A model generated the notes under the pieces. It had not been told where the DNA came from. It saw nothing but the letters and a program-made list of their open reading frames with translations, and did no database searches. Below, piece after piece: positions 11,607-22,335 of a stretch of DNA of 64,000 nucleotides. The stretch's first letter is position 1. Each line of letters starts with the position of its first letter. Position numbers and translations under genes: made by a program. Origin of the DNA: Selaginella moellendorffii (Eukaryota; Streptophyta; Lycopodiopsida; Selaginellales; Selaginellaceae); assembly GCF_000143415.4 (NCBI RefSeq), contig NW_003314312.1, forward strand, positions 842,909 through 906,908, given 5' to 3'.

Positions 11607-14600
11607 TCAGGATTCTCTTATAGACAGGCCAGGATTTAGAGGAACGTCAAGAGTAGGCATCGGCGGATCTGTAGGTGGTATTAACTTTTCCTGATCCCTT
11701 TGTGTGAAACGTTTCAACTGCTGCATATGCACAATCTCTGGAGGATCGGCTTGCTGGATATTATGCCGAACTTCATAAACTTGTGGTCCAACTTGCTGCA
11801 GCATCCAATACGGTCCTTTCCACTGCGCAAGAAGCCCATTAGATAAACCATGTATTGTAAGATGGGGAAAACGGACTAACACTAAATCATCCACTTTATA
11901 ATCTATATGTGGATGATGATGGGAGTTGTAATGTCATTGTTGTCCCACTTGTATGCAGCCTAAGTGTTTAGCAGACTCTGCTCGGACAAGTGGAAGAATA
12001 CTCGTCAAATATTAATCCCATGACCTAGCATCGGCAGCTCGTGGCAATTGTGATGGTAAACCCAGCTCCGTTAGAATATTGGATCATGACCATATATGAG
12101 TTTATATGATGAAGCACCAACAAAACTCTACACCTCTGTGACATATGCATACCGAAGAGACAGCAAATAACCATCCCAATTCGAATACTAAAAGTTCATA
12201 TACTTCGCAATCATCCTTTTGAATGTCCGAATGAGCCGTTCCACCACACCGTTTGATTGTGGATGATAAGCACTCGTGAAAGTGTGGCGTATCCCCAACC
12301 GAGATGTCAAAACATGAAATGCCTTAGCCATAAATGCGGGACCATTATCTGAAAGAATTTGCTCTGGACAAGAATGCTGGAATACCACTCGATTGAGGAG
12401 GAAGTATTCAACAGCAGTTGCAGAGGCACTAGCAAGAGCACCAACTTCCACCCAATGAGTCAAGTAGTCAGAAGCAATAATAACATACTCATTGCTAGCA
12501 GTCGACCATGGAAAAGGTCCCATAAGATCAAATGCCACCAACTCAAATGGACGAGAAACTGCAATTGACTCCAACTGTCCTTTCGTAGCACAAGAGGGAG
12601 TATTACAAGATTGGCACTAAACATAGTTACGCACATACCAGATAATATCAAGTCACATTTTTGGCCAATAGAAAGACCTATGCAGCTTCTTGGTTATATG
12701 ACGATGTCCCATATGCCCACATAAAATAGGAGAATCATGGTAGACATGGAGAAACTACGGAATAAAGATAGAAGGCACCACCAGCTGTAAATGATCATGA
12801 GGATCTGTCCCCACAAAATAAAGAAGACTATTTTTAAGGCGATATTGAGAATGTAAATTCCGGAAAGGCAAGTCATCAGCAAGTGATGCAGGATTCTCAA
12901 ACCCATCTCGAAGCCTTCGAATCCACAACTCAATCTTTTGAGCCTTGCGAACCTCATTAAAAGAAGGTAGATCTTGTTTTGCACCTTGTGAACACTAAAT
13001 GTCAAGTACAGCAACCGCCGGCGGCACAGAATCCTCATCTAGAAAATCCACAGATGCTGGAACAACAGACTCGTTAGAAATATGAGAAGAGAGTGGAAAA
13101 GGAAGAGGAGCTCAAGAAAAGGCATCAGCATCAGTATCAGCCATAGAACTTCTTGGGCAATGAACAACATCAAAATCATGTATCTGAAGCTTCAAAGCCC
13201 ATCGAGTAGTACGACTCACTATATTCTTCCGCTTCTATAATGAAGTAACAAGAATATGGTCACCTTCAAGTAATGTCTAAGAACCATGTACATATGCATA
13301 AAGTTTCTCAAAACCCTATACTGCTGCTAAACACTCCTTTGTTGTAGAGTAGTTCATCTCTGCCAGTTGTAATGTACAGCTTATATATGCAATGGGATGG
13401 TGTTGACCATGTACACTCGGGCTCTCTTGCATCAATACACCTCCAAGACCAATGTCAGAAGCATCTACGTGCAAAATAAAAGGTCAAGTGTAGTCAGGAT
13501 ATGCCAAAACCATAGGAGTCGTCAATAACTTTTTGAGATCCACAAACACCCGCTCACAATTTGGAGACCAAATGAAAGATGGCTTTGATGACTTCAGCAA
13601 CGCTCGCAATGGTGCAATGCAATCAGAAAGAAGATCCACAAAACGACTGAGATACTGCACCTTGCCCAAAAAACACTACACATCATTCACACACTTCAGA
13701 TAAGGGAACTTTACAACAACCACAAGTTTGTCAGGATCAACTTGTAAACTCTCTTGAGAAATATGGTACCCTAGATTGTGTCCTTGGACCCAAACATGCA
13801 CTTTGATCGCTTCAGCTTTAAACCAACATCGCGTAGCCAATCTAACACTTTACAAATATCACAAACGTGCTTCTCCCACATCCCCTCCGAGTGGATCAAG
13901 ACATCATTAATGAAGTTAGCACTCACCTCCGGTATATCGTAAAGAACCTCATCCATCATCCACTAGAAAGTTGCTAGAGAATTGTTCAAACCAAACGGAA
14001 TCACCAAGAACTTGTACAAACCAAATGGTGTACAAAAAAAAGTCTTAGGAATATCTTCTTCGGCCATCGGTACTTGCCAGTACCCAGAAGCAAGATTTAG
14101 CTTGGTGAACTAACGACTTCACCCCAGACGATCCAAGAGATCAGCAGTGTGAAGAAGAGGGTACACATGTGGGATTGTCACTTCGTTTAACGAACAATAG
14201 TCGATGCAAAAACGAATACTCCTATCAGACTTCGTCACAAGATGAGGTTCACATACCCAAGGACTCCACGACTTTGGAATAACACCCTTCTCCAACATCT
14301 CCTTGACGTTTGCATGTAAAATCTTGATCTCTTTTGGGTGACCGACAACGAACAAGAACTTTGATTGGACAAACATCCTTAGTTGGAATCGGATGACGTG
14401 TGGCAATCTTGGCCCTAGACAATAGGTCAAATTCAAAGAGGTCAGAATACTCCTTCATGAGCCAGTCAACTGCTGCAACACAAAGATTGTTGGAGGGATC
14501 AGAAAAGGGACGAGCAAAACAAACGGAAACATAGGAGGAAATAGTGGAGGAACAAATGTAATGGAAGTAAAGGTAAAAGTAGAGGGACAAAGAGGTATAG

Positions 14601-15933
14601 AAGTGAGAGGAATGGATGAAACATTGTCTCATACTTCCTTATGAAACAAGGGAGAGAAGCCTCAAAGTCACACTTGGTATGATTGTGCTGCAACCAATCC
14701 TCGCCTCATCTCGTGCACATGCATGTGTACAGCCGTTGCCACAAAGAATGAAAACTAGTTCTGCTGCACGACACAAATGTAAACGGCAACGTGTGGCAAT
14801 AAGTCGAGCAATAGAAAATAAACTCAAACCTATATCAACCAACATGGAGAGAATAATAGGAAACCTCTTATTATAAAAATGAGCTTGGAAAGTAAACACT
14901 GGATGAACCGGTGCCGAATGAACCCCTTGATGATACTCCTGAAAGAAAGATGGAAGGGTCACTGACTTATTTGCGCAAGGTCCTTCCATTACTCGCGTGG
15001 CTCCTCATTTCCTGGATGCATCTCAATGTTCAGACCTTCCACTGTAGCAGCACTAACGGGACGTTGCTGACGCCAAGGTCTCCAACTAGGAAATGGAGGT
15101 CGCAAATCCGGAAAACACCGATAATGCCGATAAGTATAACCGACTTCATCACATGCCCAGTAGCGAATATCATGGCCATGACTACGTCCTCACCCTTGTC
15201 CTTGGACTCGAACAGCAGTAGCATCAACCTCCATGGGAACAGGACCAACACCCATAAGAAGTGGAGCTGAAGGACGTGAAACAAGAAGTGGAAGAGGTAA
15301 TGTCTTATAACGTTGTGCTAAGCGAAGGGCATCGTTAAGGGTGGCAGGAGCAAGTGCATGCACAAGTCTGACTAGATCTTGACGAAGTGCTGGCCATAAC
15401 ATTTTTAGGTTGATTCACTCTGACATATTTGGCTCCACACGAAGCAAAGGACTTTGGAAACAAATGCCAAATTGCATCACCGACTCAAATGGCTTTTGGC
15501 GAAAATAATGCAATTGTTGGAAGGCATCATCATAGTCATTAGCATATCCGAAGGCACATTTGAAGACATCTGGGAGAACACTCCAATCCCCACGAGTGGC
15601 TGCGCTCAAACCATTGTACCACTACAATGTTGTCCCTTGGAGACACATGGGAAACTCATGCAAATGTTGAGCATCATCCCAAGAATGATATGTGGCAATC
15701 ACCGTGAAGTGATTGAACTAATGGTACATATCATCCCTAGGATTCCCATGAAAGAACTCCGGCCGAACGCAAGGATTGGCACCAAGAGCAGAAAGAGTTG
15801 TGCCACGTGCCATGAATGCTGCCATCAATTGAGTTTGGTTGTTCAATTGCAAGCATATAGCATCAAGCAATTGTACCAACTGCTGCTTCAAAGTCAAAAC
15901 AAGAGATTGCTGATTTCCCATGAAGATGAACAA
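11607..15933 (-). pseudogene. Element C gag-pol, broken
   Basis: Gag pieces lie at 15,190-15,933 (the QQLVQLLDA segment and the capsid-like FQQLHYFRQKPFESVMQF). Protease to reverse transcriptase start lies at about 14,119-14,632. The palm region (NFINDVLIHSEG in place of YIDDVLIFS) is at 13,771-13,959. The RNase H linker is at 13,484-13,669. Integrase is at 12,188-12,574 with the catalytic Asp-Asp-Glu visible in FDLMG, LSDNGP and VVERL. A C-terminal domain (LVLVRFPHL, QWKGPYWML) is at 11,607-11,894. Stops and frameshifts separate all parts, so the element is not autonomous. Confidence 0.85.
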
Positions 15934-16154
15934 AAAAGAAAGAGCAAAAGAAGAGAAATGACAAAAAGCTAAAAGGAAATAGTTGATCTAGACAATGCAA
16001 AAAGCTAAATGTAAACTAAAATCCTAAAAGGAAAGAACAAAAGAAAGGAAATGGAAAAAATTACATCTAAACGATGCAAAAGCTAAATCTAAACCAAAAT
16101 CCTAAATCTAAGCACTCCTCAGAGACAATCAAAGGTGCCCCTCACCTCCACTAA

Positions 16155-16330
16155 TGTGAGTGTTTGGAATATGGAAAGGGAATACAGAAAATGTACATAT
16201 CAATTAACCCAAAAACCTTAGCTTATATACAAGAGCGAGCGGTCCGGATTAAAAGCAATCTGACAACTACTAAAATCCTATTATGCTAATATTAGTATAT
16301 GGCATTATAGCTGTACACTTGGCCCTCACA
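16155..16330 (-). repeat. Element C right (5') LTR
   Basis: A 176-bp partner of 11,399-11,574. The minus strand directly after it reads ttagtggaggtgagggg, the place expected for the primer binding site; I cannot name the tRNA. Confidence 0.9.
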
Positions 16331-17369
16331 AGGTATATTTTACTATTTAAAAAATTATAAATATGTTTTATAATTTTTTAAAAATATATTATCATATTAT
16401 AATATTTAACATATAATCAAGCAGATTTATAATTTACAAACATCTTGATATTTTTTATTTTAAAAGAGTGGTGTAAATATTTCTTTGTATTAGTTTTAGT
16501 TCCTTGTAATAGTTATAAATGGGATTTAGATATAATGGTTTTATTTGATAGCATTGATTTGAAAGTTGTGATTCTAGTTTTGTCTTGAGTTAGTTAGTAT
16601 TATTAGTAACTAATCAATAAAAAGAAAAACTGCTACATGTCTAGCATACTATACATACAAGTTTACTTGAGAAAGTGGCAATGCACATGAAGAGTAAAGT
16701 GCTTCATATGAAATTTATTTTCCATTATTTTAATATAGTATTTGTGTAGTTTGAATTGTTTAGAAAACATCTTCATTTCAGCTCTATAGCATATTGACTA
16801 CAATATATAATCCATGTATTTTGAATTTAAAATGTGATTTATAATTTGCGGCTGTGCATCTAATATAACAACACTAAAAAAACTAAAATTATTATTTATA
16901 ATTGTAAAATTACAAAAGTTAGAAAAACTTATAAACATTCTTAAGAATTTATAAATTTAATAATAATCTAATATCAGTTATATGAAATAATATAATGCAT
17001 ATTCAAGAATATTCTAAGTATACATATATATCATTTGACTAATAAGAATAAATACTTGGTAGAAATAAGGAAATATTACAATAATAAAAAATAATATTTA
17101 TTTTCTAACAAAAATAGATGTTAAAAGTAAGATAAAAATGAAATCTGTATTAAAAACTCCTAGTTTCATTTACAATGTAGTGTGAAAACTATTGCTTAAA
17201 ATATCAAATTAATGAGTATTATATAAATTTATTTATTTATATTATATTTATCCATTTAATATATTTCTTACATTAATAAAATTTAAATATGAAATTAATA
17301 CTAATTTACTTATAAAAGCTAAAATTTAAAATTTATTATGACTAATAGGAGTTTATATTTTTTATTCAA

Positions 17370-18660
17370 GATGTGAGTTCCAAATATACAACTAAAATCC
17401 CGTATATTAATATTAACGTAGTGGGATTTTAGTAGCTATCAGATTTGTTTCAATATAAAGTTTTGGGGCTAATTCAATATACACATTTTTATATTTTACC
17501 ATATGTCATGTTTTCACATTCGTGGTGGTGAGGGGTAACTCTAATTATCCTGATAAGTGTTTAGGTTTGTGCTTTTGATTTAGATTTAGCTTCTATATCT
17601 TATAAATCTCTCTTATTTGTATAGTTTTTCAACTTTTTATTTTTTGCATTTCTTCTTTTTGTTCATCTTCATGGCAAAATAACAACTTCCTCTTCTTTTG
17701 ACTTTGGAGTAATAATTAATGTAGTTGCTCAATGTTGTATAGTTGTAGCAATCATAGCACATGGTGCACCTCTTTCTACTCTTGTTGCCAATTCTTGTGT
17801 TCAACTAAAGTTTTTTTTATAGGAATCTTGAGGATGATGTGTAGTATTTGCATGAGTTTCCCACATGTCTCAAAGGGATGGCAATACAATGGTACAATAG
17901 TTTAAGAGTGGCAACTTGTGTAGATTGGAGCCTTCTCTGAAATGTACACGTGGACATCCTAATGATCGTAATGATGCATTTCAGCAATTGTATCATCTTT
18001 GTCAATAGTTATTTGAGTTAGTAATGCAATTTAGTGTCCACTTCCAAAACCTCTTATTTCATGTAAAGCTAAATATATGGTTAGCACTTCGTCAAGATCT
18101 TGTGGGCTTGTGCATACACTAATTGCAACCACCTTTAATAATGTCATTTAATTGTATAACACTATGAAACATCACCTTTCCCACATATCACTATAAATTT
18201 TATAGTTCCACTTTCTATGGAAGATGATCCTATCACGTTATTGATCCTCTTTATTGATCTTCCAGATTATATGGGAAGAAGCTATTAGTACTAAGTTAAA
18301 TTTCGCTTATATGTAATACCAAGTGCTGATGGCTAAAATTAAAGTTCCTAAGGCTACTTTTCATAAATCATTTGGTTTATACAAGTTCTTTATAATGCCA
18401 ATGAACAATGCTCCAATAGCTTTCTTTTTAATAAATGATAGACGAGGTTCTTTGTGATATGTTAGAGGTGACTATTAACTTTATTGATGATGTTTTAATC
18501 CACTTGAAGGGGATATAGAAGGAGCACATGTGATATTTGCAAAGTGCTAGATTGGTTGCGGGAAGTTGATTTAAATTTGAAGTAGTCGAAGTGCATACTT
18601 AGATCTAAAGACACAACTTACCTTGGGTATTATATTTCTCGTAAAGATAACAAAGGTTGT
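17370..18660 (+). mobile_element. Relic of the element C family, opposite orientation (element D)
   Basis: The plus strand at 17,370-17,515 matches the reverse complement of the element C LTR (shared core ccgtatattaatatta and the gggattttagtag block). It is followed by the same leader (gtggtggtgaggggt) and gag start (gttcatcttcatgg). It ends near 18,660 in the reverse transcriptase palm (NFIDDVLIH, VLDWLREVDLNLK, with a stop replacing the next residue, then SKC). A large middle part and the 3' LTR are missing. It is older or more decayed than element C. Confidence 0.8.
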
Positions 18661-19332
18661 TGAACATCGAATTTATAAATTTTATTTTATAATGCTAATT
18701 GAAATCTATATTATATCAAGGAGTATTAGTGATATTTAATTAATATTACTTTTTATTGTAGAATATTTTGTAAAATAATAGATTATATTTAATTAATATA
18801 TTATTTTATTTATTTTGAGCACATTAAATAATATAAGAAATAGTGAATTCGTTTAAAAGCTCATAAATATCAGAATTCTTTAAAATGTATCGATATAAAT
18901 AATTCTTCTATTATTTAAATGAGGAAAATACTGAGTATCAAAGTATCTATAATTTGTTTAATAAATATACATATTATTATTGTTTTTTATATTATATTCT
19001 GCATTTTATATTCAGAATATAGGGACTATATATTGTAGTCAAGATACTGTAGAGCTGAAATCAGTTAGAATTTCTTTTTAAACATTGAAGCTACATAAAA
19101 GTTACTAAATATTTTTTTAATTTTTAATTTTAATTTTATTATTATCTAGAATATATTCAATAATGCATATTTAAAAAATTTCTATTTTACATTTTTTTGT
19201 TTTTTTTTTTTTTTTGAGCTGATTGTGTAGTCAAATAAAAGTGGAATTGAAAGTCATCTTAATTTTACTCAATAAAGTTATATCTTATATATTGATGTTT
19301 TTAAAACACTATATTTCATTTTAAATATAGAT

Positions 19333-20199
19333 ATGAAATATTTTTATTTTTTATTGTTTTCTATATTCTTTATTAACATAAAAATAATATTTGCTCCAAG
19401 ACATTTTCCTCCAAAATTTGGAAGATTAAATATTTTAAACCAGCATGATATCACCAAAATTATTCAGGCTATTAATGGTTTAATATTTACAATTGATCGT
19501 GCAAAAAATGATTATATTGTTCAAACATTTAGTGAACAAACTGAAGTGAGTACGTCACAGGGTATTGTTGATTTAATAATTAAAGTTAAGCCAAAATGTG
19601 ATGGTGAGGTTACTGAAACTATTAAAGGTTTAAATTTAATAATGGGTTTTGATAGAATTTTAAGTACTACTGTTAATTTTATTTGTGAAAATCTTTCTGA
19701 TTTTTTTCAGAAAGAAACAGAAAGGTATTCTATACAATATAAACTTAGAGATAATTCTGAACTTTTTTTTGAACAGAAATATGAAAAATATCATACTTTA
19801 TTTTTAATTTGTCCTCTTGAAAATAGCATTTTATATCCTGGGTTCAAACTTTATAAAGATCAATTTTTAACATCACCAAATAATAAAATTATTTTATTAT
19901 TAGATTCAAAGTGCAATCTTATATTATACTCTAAAAGTCTTAAAATTTGGGAATCTGAGACATCAAGAAATATTTATAGTGATTGCTTTTTGTTATTAAA
20001 GTTAAATGGTAATTTGGTTTTAGTTTATGGTAAAGACATTATATGGGATACTAAAAGTTTTTGTAAGGAAATTCATTGTACCTTAATATCAGTGTTCACT
20101 ATTCAAAATGTTTGCAATTTAGTAATTTATAATGCAAAATATCCTAATAATGTTTTATGGTCGTTAAAAGCTTCACATCATAATCTTTGTTTTATTTAA
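19333..20199 (+). CDS. Secreted GNA/bulb-type lectin-like protein, copy B
   Basis: Intronless 288-aa ORF, the same length as its paralogue at 2,119 and clearly homologous along its whole length, including the unrecognised N-terminal region (FTIDRAKNDYIVQTFSEQTE is identical). A signal peptide covers residues 1-20. The bulb-lectin-like region occupies residues about 170-283. All three carbohydrate sites are now degenerate: DSKCNLILY, LNGNLVLV and QNVCNLVIY, where Asp of the third site is Val. Despite retroelement insertions upstream and much base change, the ORF has no stop or frameshift, which suggests selection to keep the protein but perhaps not mannose binding. Function is unknown; secretion and lectin fold are inferred. 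Confidence 0.75.
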   Translation: MKYFYFLLFSIFFINIKIIFAPRHFPPKFGRLNILNQHDITKIIQAINGLIFTIDRAKNDYIVQTFSEQTEVSTSQGIVDLIIKVKPKCDGEVTETIKGLNLIMGFDRILSTTVNFICENLSDFFQKETERYSIQYKLRDNSELFFEQKYEKYHTLFLICPLENSILYPGFKLYKDQFLTSPNNKIILLLDSKCNLILYSKSLKIWESETSRNIYSDCFLLLKLNGNLVLVYGKDIIWDTKSFCKEIHCTLISVFTIQNVCNLVIYNAKYPNNVLWSLKASHHNLCFI

Positions 20200-20793
20200 A
20201 TTGAAAGACTTAATTTTTATTTTATAAACGTTTTAATATATTTAATAAATTTATAGAATATAGATAATAATAATCTATAATTTGATCTCCTCCTACAATT
20301 ATGCTGAATATCACCATTCATAAACCTCTGAGTATAATAATAATAAATTGCTATGTGTTTCTGTAGCAACACTTGGTTTGCTTAATAGTAGTGTTATTCT
20401 TACTTATTAATCTAATTGATCAAATAAAATTTATATTTATAAGCATATTTATAATTTATAAACACAAGATTATCAACAATTAGATGATAGAATAAAAATG
20501 AACATACTAGAAAGGGTTTAAGAAATTTTATAATTTATAAACATGTTTATAAAATTATAAATACAAGACTAATGTAAATGAATTACAATCATCGATGGTA
20601 GAATATTCTAAACTATTTAAGAATATTCTAGATATATCAAACCAACATAGGATATACCTGGGTATTCTTGAATATTCTATAATTTAATTGTTGATATTAC
20701 CACTACTTAAGCAAACCAAAAATAACAGTTTCTTAATGTCAATTGCTAGAAATAATTAACGTTGTTGATAATTTGATTCCATATACACATCTT

Positions 20794-22335
20794 CTAATCA
20801 AGCAAAGCTAGTAGAAGCACCAGCAAAAAGAGCAGCAAGGATCTCTGCCTGGACAACAATCCGCTGTTGGCAGCACCACTATTGCTGCTGGAAGACAATG
20901 ATGATCCCTGACTACTACACGAGCTCAAATTCTTGGTGGAAACGTTCCTTGGCACGTCCACAGTGAGGCACAGATCTACGTTCCCACGAAGATCCAAGTT
21001 CTCGCCCAGCCTGTAGAGGAAATCTCTTTGGAAAGGCACCGGTCCGGAGAGAAGATTGTTGCTGAGATTGAGATGATAGATGTTGGAGAGCCTGGCAATG
21101 CTGGAAGGAATGCTACCATTGAGAAGATTGTCCTCGAGAGAGAGCTCGCTGAGATAGATCAAATCCCCCAAGCTCGCGGGAATGGAACCGAAGTATCCAG
21201 AGCTGGAGAGGCTGAGCTCCGAGAGATTGGTGAGCTTGCTCCAAAAATCCGGGAGCTCCACGCGCATTGGATTGCCGTGGAGGATGAGGTACTCGATCCC
21301 CACGAGATTGGCCAGTGATTGGGGCAACTCGCCCGTGAGCTCGTTGTCACTGAGCGCCAAGAATTTCAAGCCCGCCAAGGATCCCAGCGAGGATGGGATC
21401 CTTCCCGTGAGGCGATTGCCGCTGAGATCCATCTTCTGGAGCTGGGATGCCTCCCCGATCGAGGATGGAATGTGCCCGGAGAGAAGATTTCCATTAAGAT
21501 CCAGGATGCTGAGGCTCTTGATCGCGCCAAGCTCCCCTGGAATCGCCCCGGAGAGGGCATTGTAGCTCAGATCGATGTGCTCGACCTTGGCCAGATCGCC
21601 CAGCTCCTTGGGGATTTGCCCCGAGAGGCCATTCTGCGAGAGGGAGAGGACCTCGAGCTTGGAGAGGCGCCCAATCTCGCTGGGGATCTCTCCCACCAGC
21701 GATGGATTCCCTCGCAGGCTGAGCATCTGGAGCGAGGAGGCGAGCTTGGAGATCCCGGGGACGATGGTGGTCTTGGAATCCACGAAGCAATTGAGGATGA
21801 AGAGGCCGCGCAGGGACTTGAGCTGGAGGAGCGATGGATCCATGGTGGCATTGCGCTTGCAAGTCGAGTTGGGCAGCGATCCAAAGTCGATGCGCGTGAC
21901 GTGAGAGAGGCCATCGTCTTGCTGCTCGCAGTGGATGCCCGGCCATGGAGTGCTGCTACACGGGTGTGGGTAGTGCCGCCGCCACTCAATCTCCATCGTC
22001 AGAGCTTCCATCACCCGGAAGAGCGATTCCAGCTCGTTGGGATCCATGAAAGGGTCCGGCTGCTCGTAGTCCGAGTGGACAATGTGAGATGACCCTTCCT
22101 CTGCTCGTCCATGGATTCTTTCGCTGGAGATCGTCCTGGGAAGTGAAGCTAGCAGCAGCAGCACCACCACCATCGCCATCTTTGCTACGTTGTCATGGAG
22201 CCTGTGGCGCTTTGGATTCTCTCTGCTGGCCATTATCATCCTTGTCCTGGAGGGTGATCTAGCTCCATCTCTGCTGCTGCTCGTCATCACTGCTCTTCCC
22301 GATCTAGCTCCAACTCTGCTGCTGCCCGCCATCAC
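20794..22335 (-). CDS. Leucine-rich repeat protein, PII-2/RLP29-like, probably GPI-anchored
   Basis: Intronless ORF of 513 aa. Two starts are possible. The first ATG (22,335) adds a low-complexity Ser/Arg-rich lead, while Met53 (22,179) directly precedes the hydrophobic signal peptide MVVVLLLLASL and is the more likely start. An N-terminal cap with paired Cys (PCSSTPWPGIHCE) is followed by about 11 plant-type LRRs of 24 residues (LxxLxxLxLxxNxLxGxIP) between residues about 150 and 440. The tail ends in a Ser/Asn-rich stretch and the hydrophobic LLLFLLVLLLALL, a pattern that fits a GPI-anchor signal. There is no kinase domain. The family (Piriformospora-indica-insensitive 2 / RLP29 type) is cell-surface and linked to signalling. 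Exact orthology is uncertain. A duplicated 3' fragment lies at 3,234. Confidence 0.85.
   Translation of the reverse strand: MMAGSSRVGARSGRAVMTSSSRDGARSPSRTRMIMASRENPKRHRLHDNVAKMAMVVVLLLLASLPRTISSERIHGRAEEGSSHIVHSDYEQPDPFMDPNELESLFRVMEALTMEIEWRRHYPHPCSSTPWPGIHCEQQDDGLSHVTRIDFGSLPNSTCKRNATMDPSLLQLKSLRGLFILNCFVDSKTTIVPGISKLASSLQMLSLRGNPSLVGEIPSEIGRLSKLEVLSLSQNGLSGQIPKELGDLAKVEHIDLSYNALSGAIPGELGAIKSLSILDLNGNLLSGHIPSSIGEASQLQKMDLSGNRLTGRIPSSLGSLAGLKFLALSDNELTGELPQSLANLVGIEYLILHGNPMRVELPDFWSKLTNLSELSLSSSGYFGSIPASLGDLIYLSELSLEDNLLNGSIPSSIARLSNIYHLNLSNNLLSGPVPFQRDFLYRLGENLDLRGNVDLCLTVDVPRNVSTKNLSSCSSQGSSLSSSSNSGAANSGLLSRQRSLLLFLLVLLLALLD

Larger units (their letters stand above)
11399..16330 (-). mobile_element. 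Ty3/gypsy LTR retrotransposon (element C)
   Basis: Two direct 176-bp LTRs (11,399-11,574 and 16,155-16,330) start TGTGAG and end TTCACA/CTCACA. By eye they differ at about 26 sites, 22 of them transitions, so the insertion is old. A purine-rich run on the minus strand just inside the left LTR (complement of cccctcctctc, about 11,578-11,588) fits a polypurine tract. The internal part carries gag, protease, reverse transcriptase, RNase H, integrase and a C-terminal domain on the minus strand. Flanks read caagt before and aaggt after the junction, so any target duplication is eroded. The matching place in copy A (about 505) has no insertion. Confidence 0.9.
10905..21091. repeat. Segmental duplication, copy B
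   Basis: This is the partner of copy A (1-3,514) in the same orientation. It is longer because retroelements were inserted: the gypsy element at 11,399-16,330 and the relic at about 17,370-18,660. Removing these leaves a co-linear match to copy A. Homology at the right end stops within the LRR gene at about 21,091, which marks the duplication breakpoint. The AT-rich stretches 16,331-17,370, 18,660-19,332 and 20,200-20,793 hold no further gene that I can see. Confidence 0.85.

Noticed and set aside
21319-22092. 257-codon plus-strand ORF opposite the LRR gene
   Set aside because: It is an antisense shadow of the regular 24-residue LRR codon pattern; no family resemblance and the minus-strand gene is clear.
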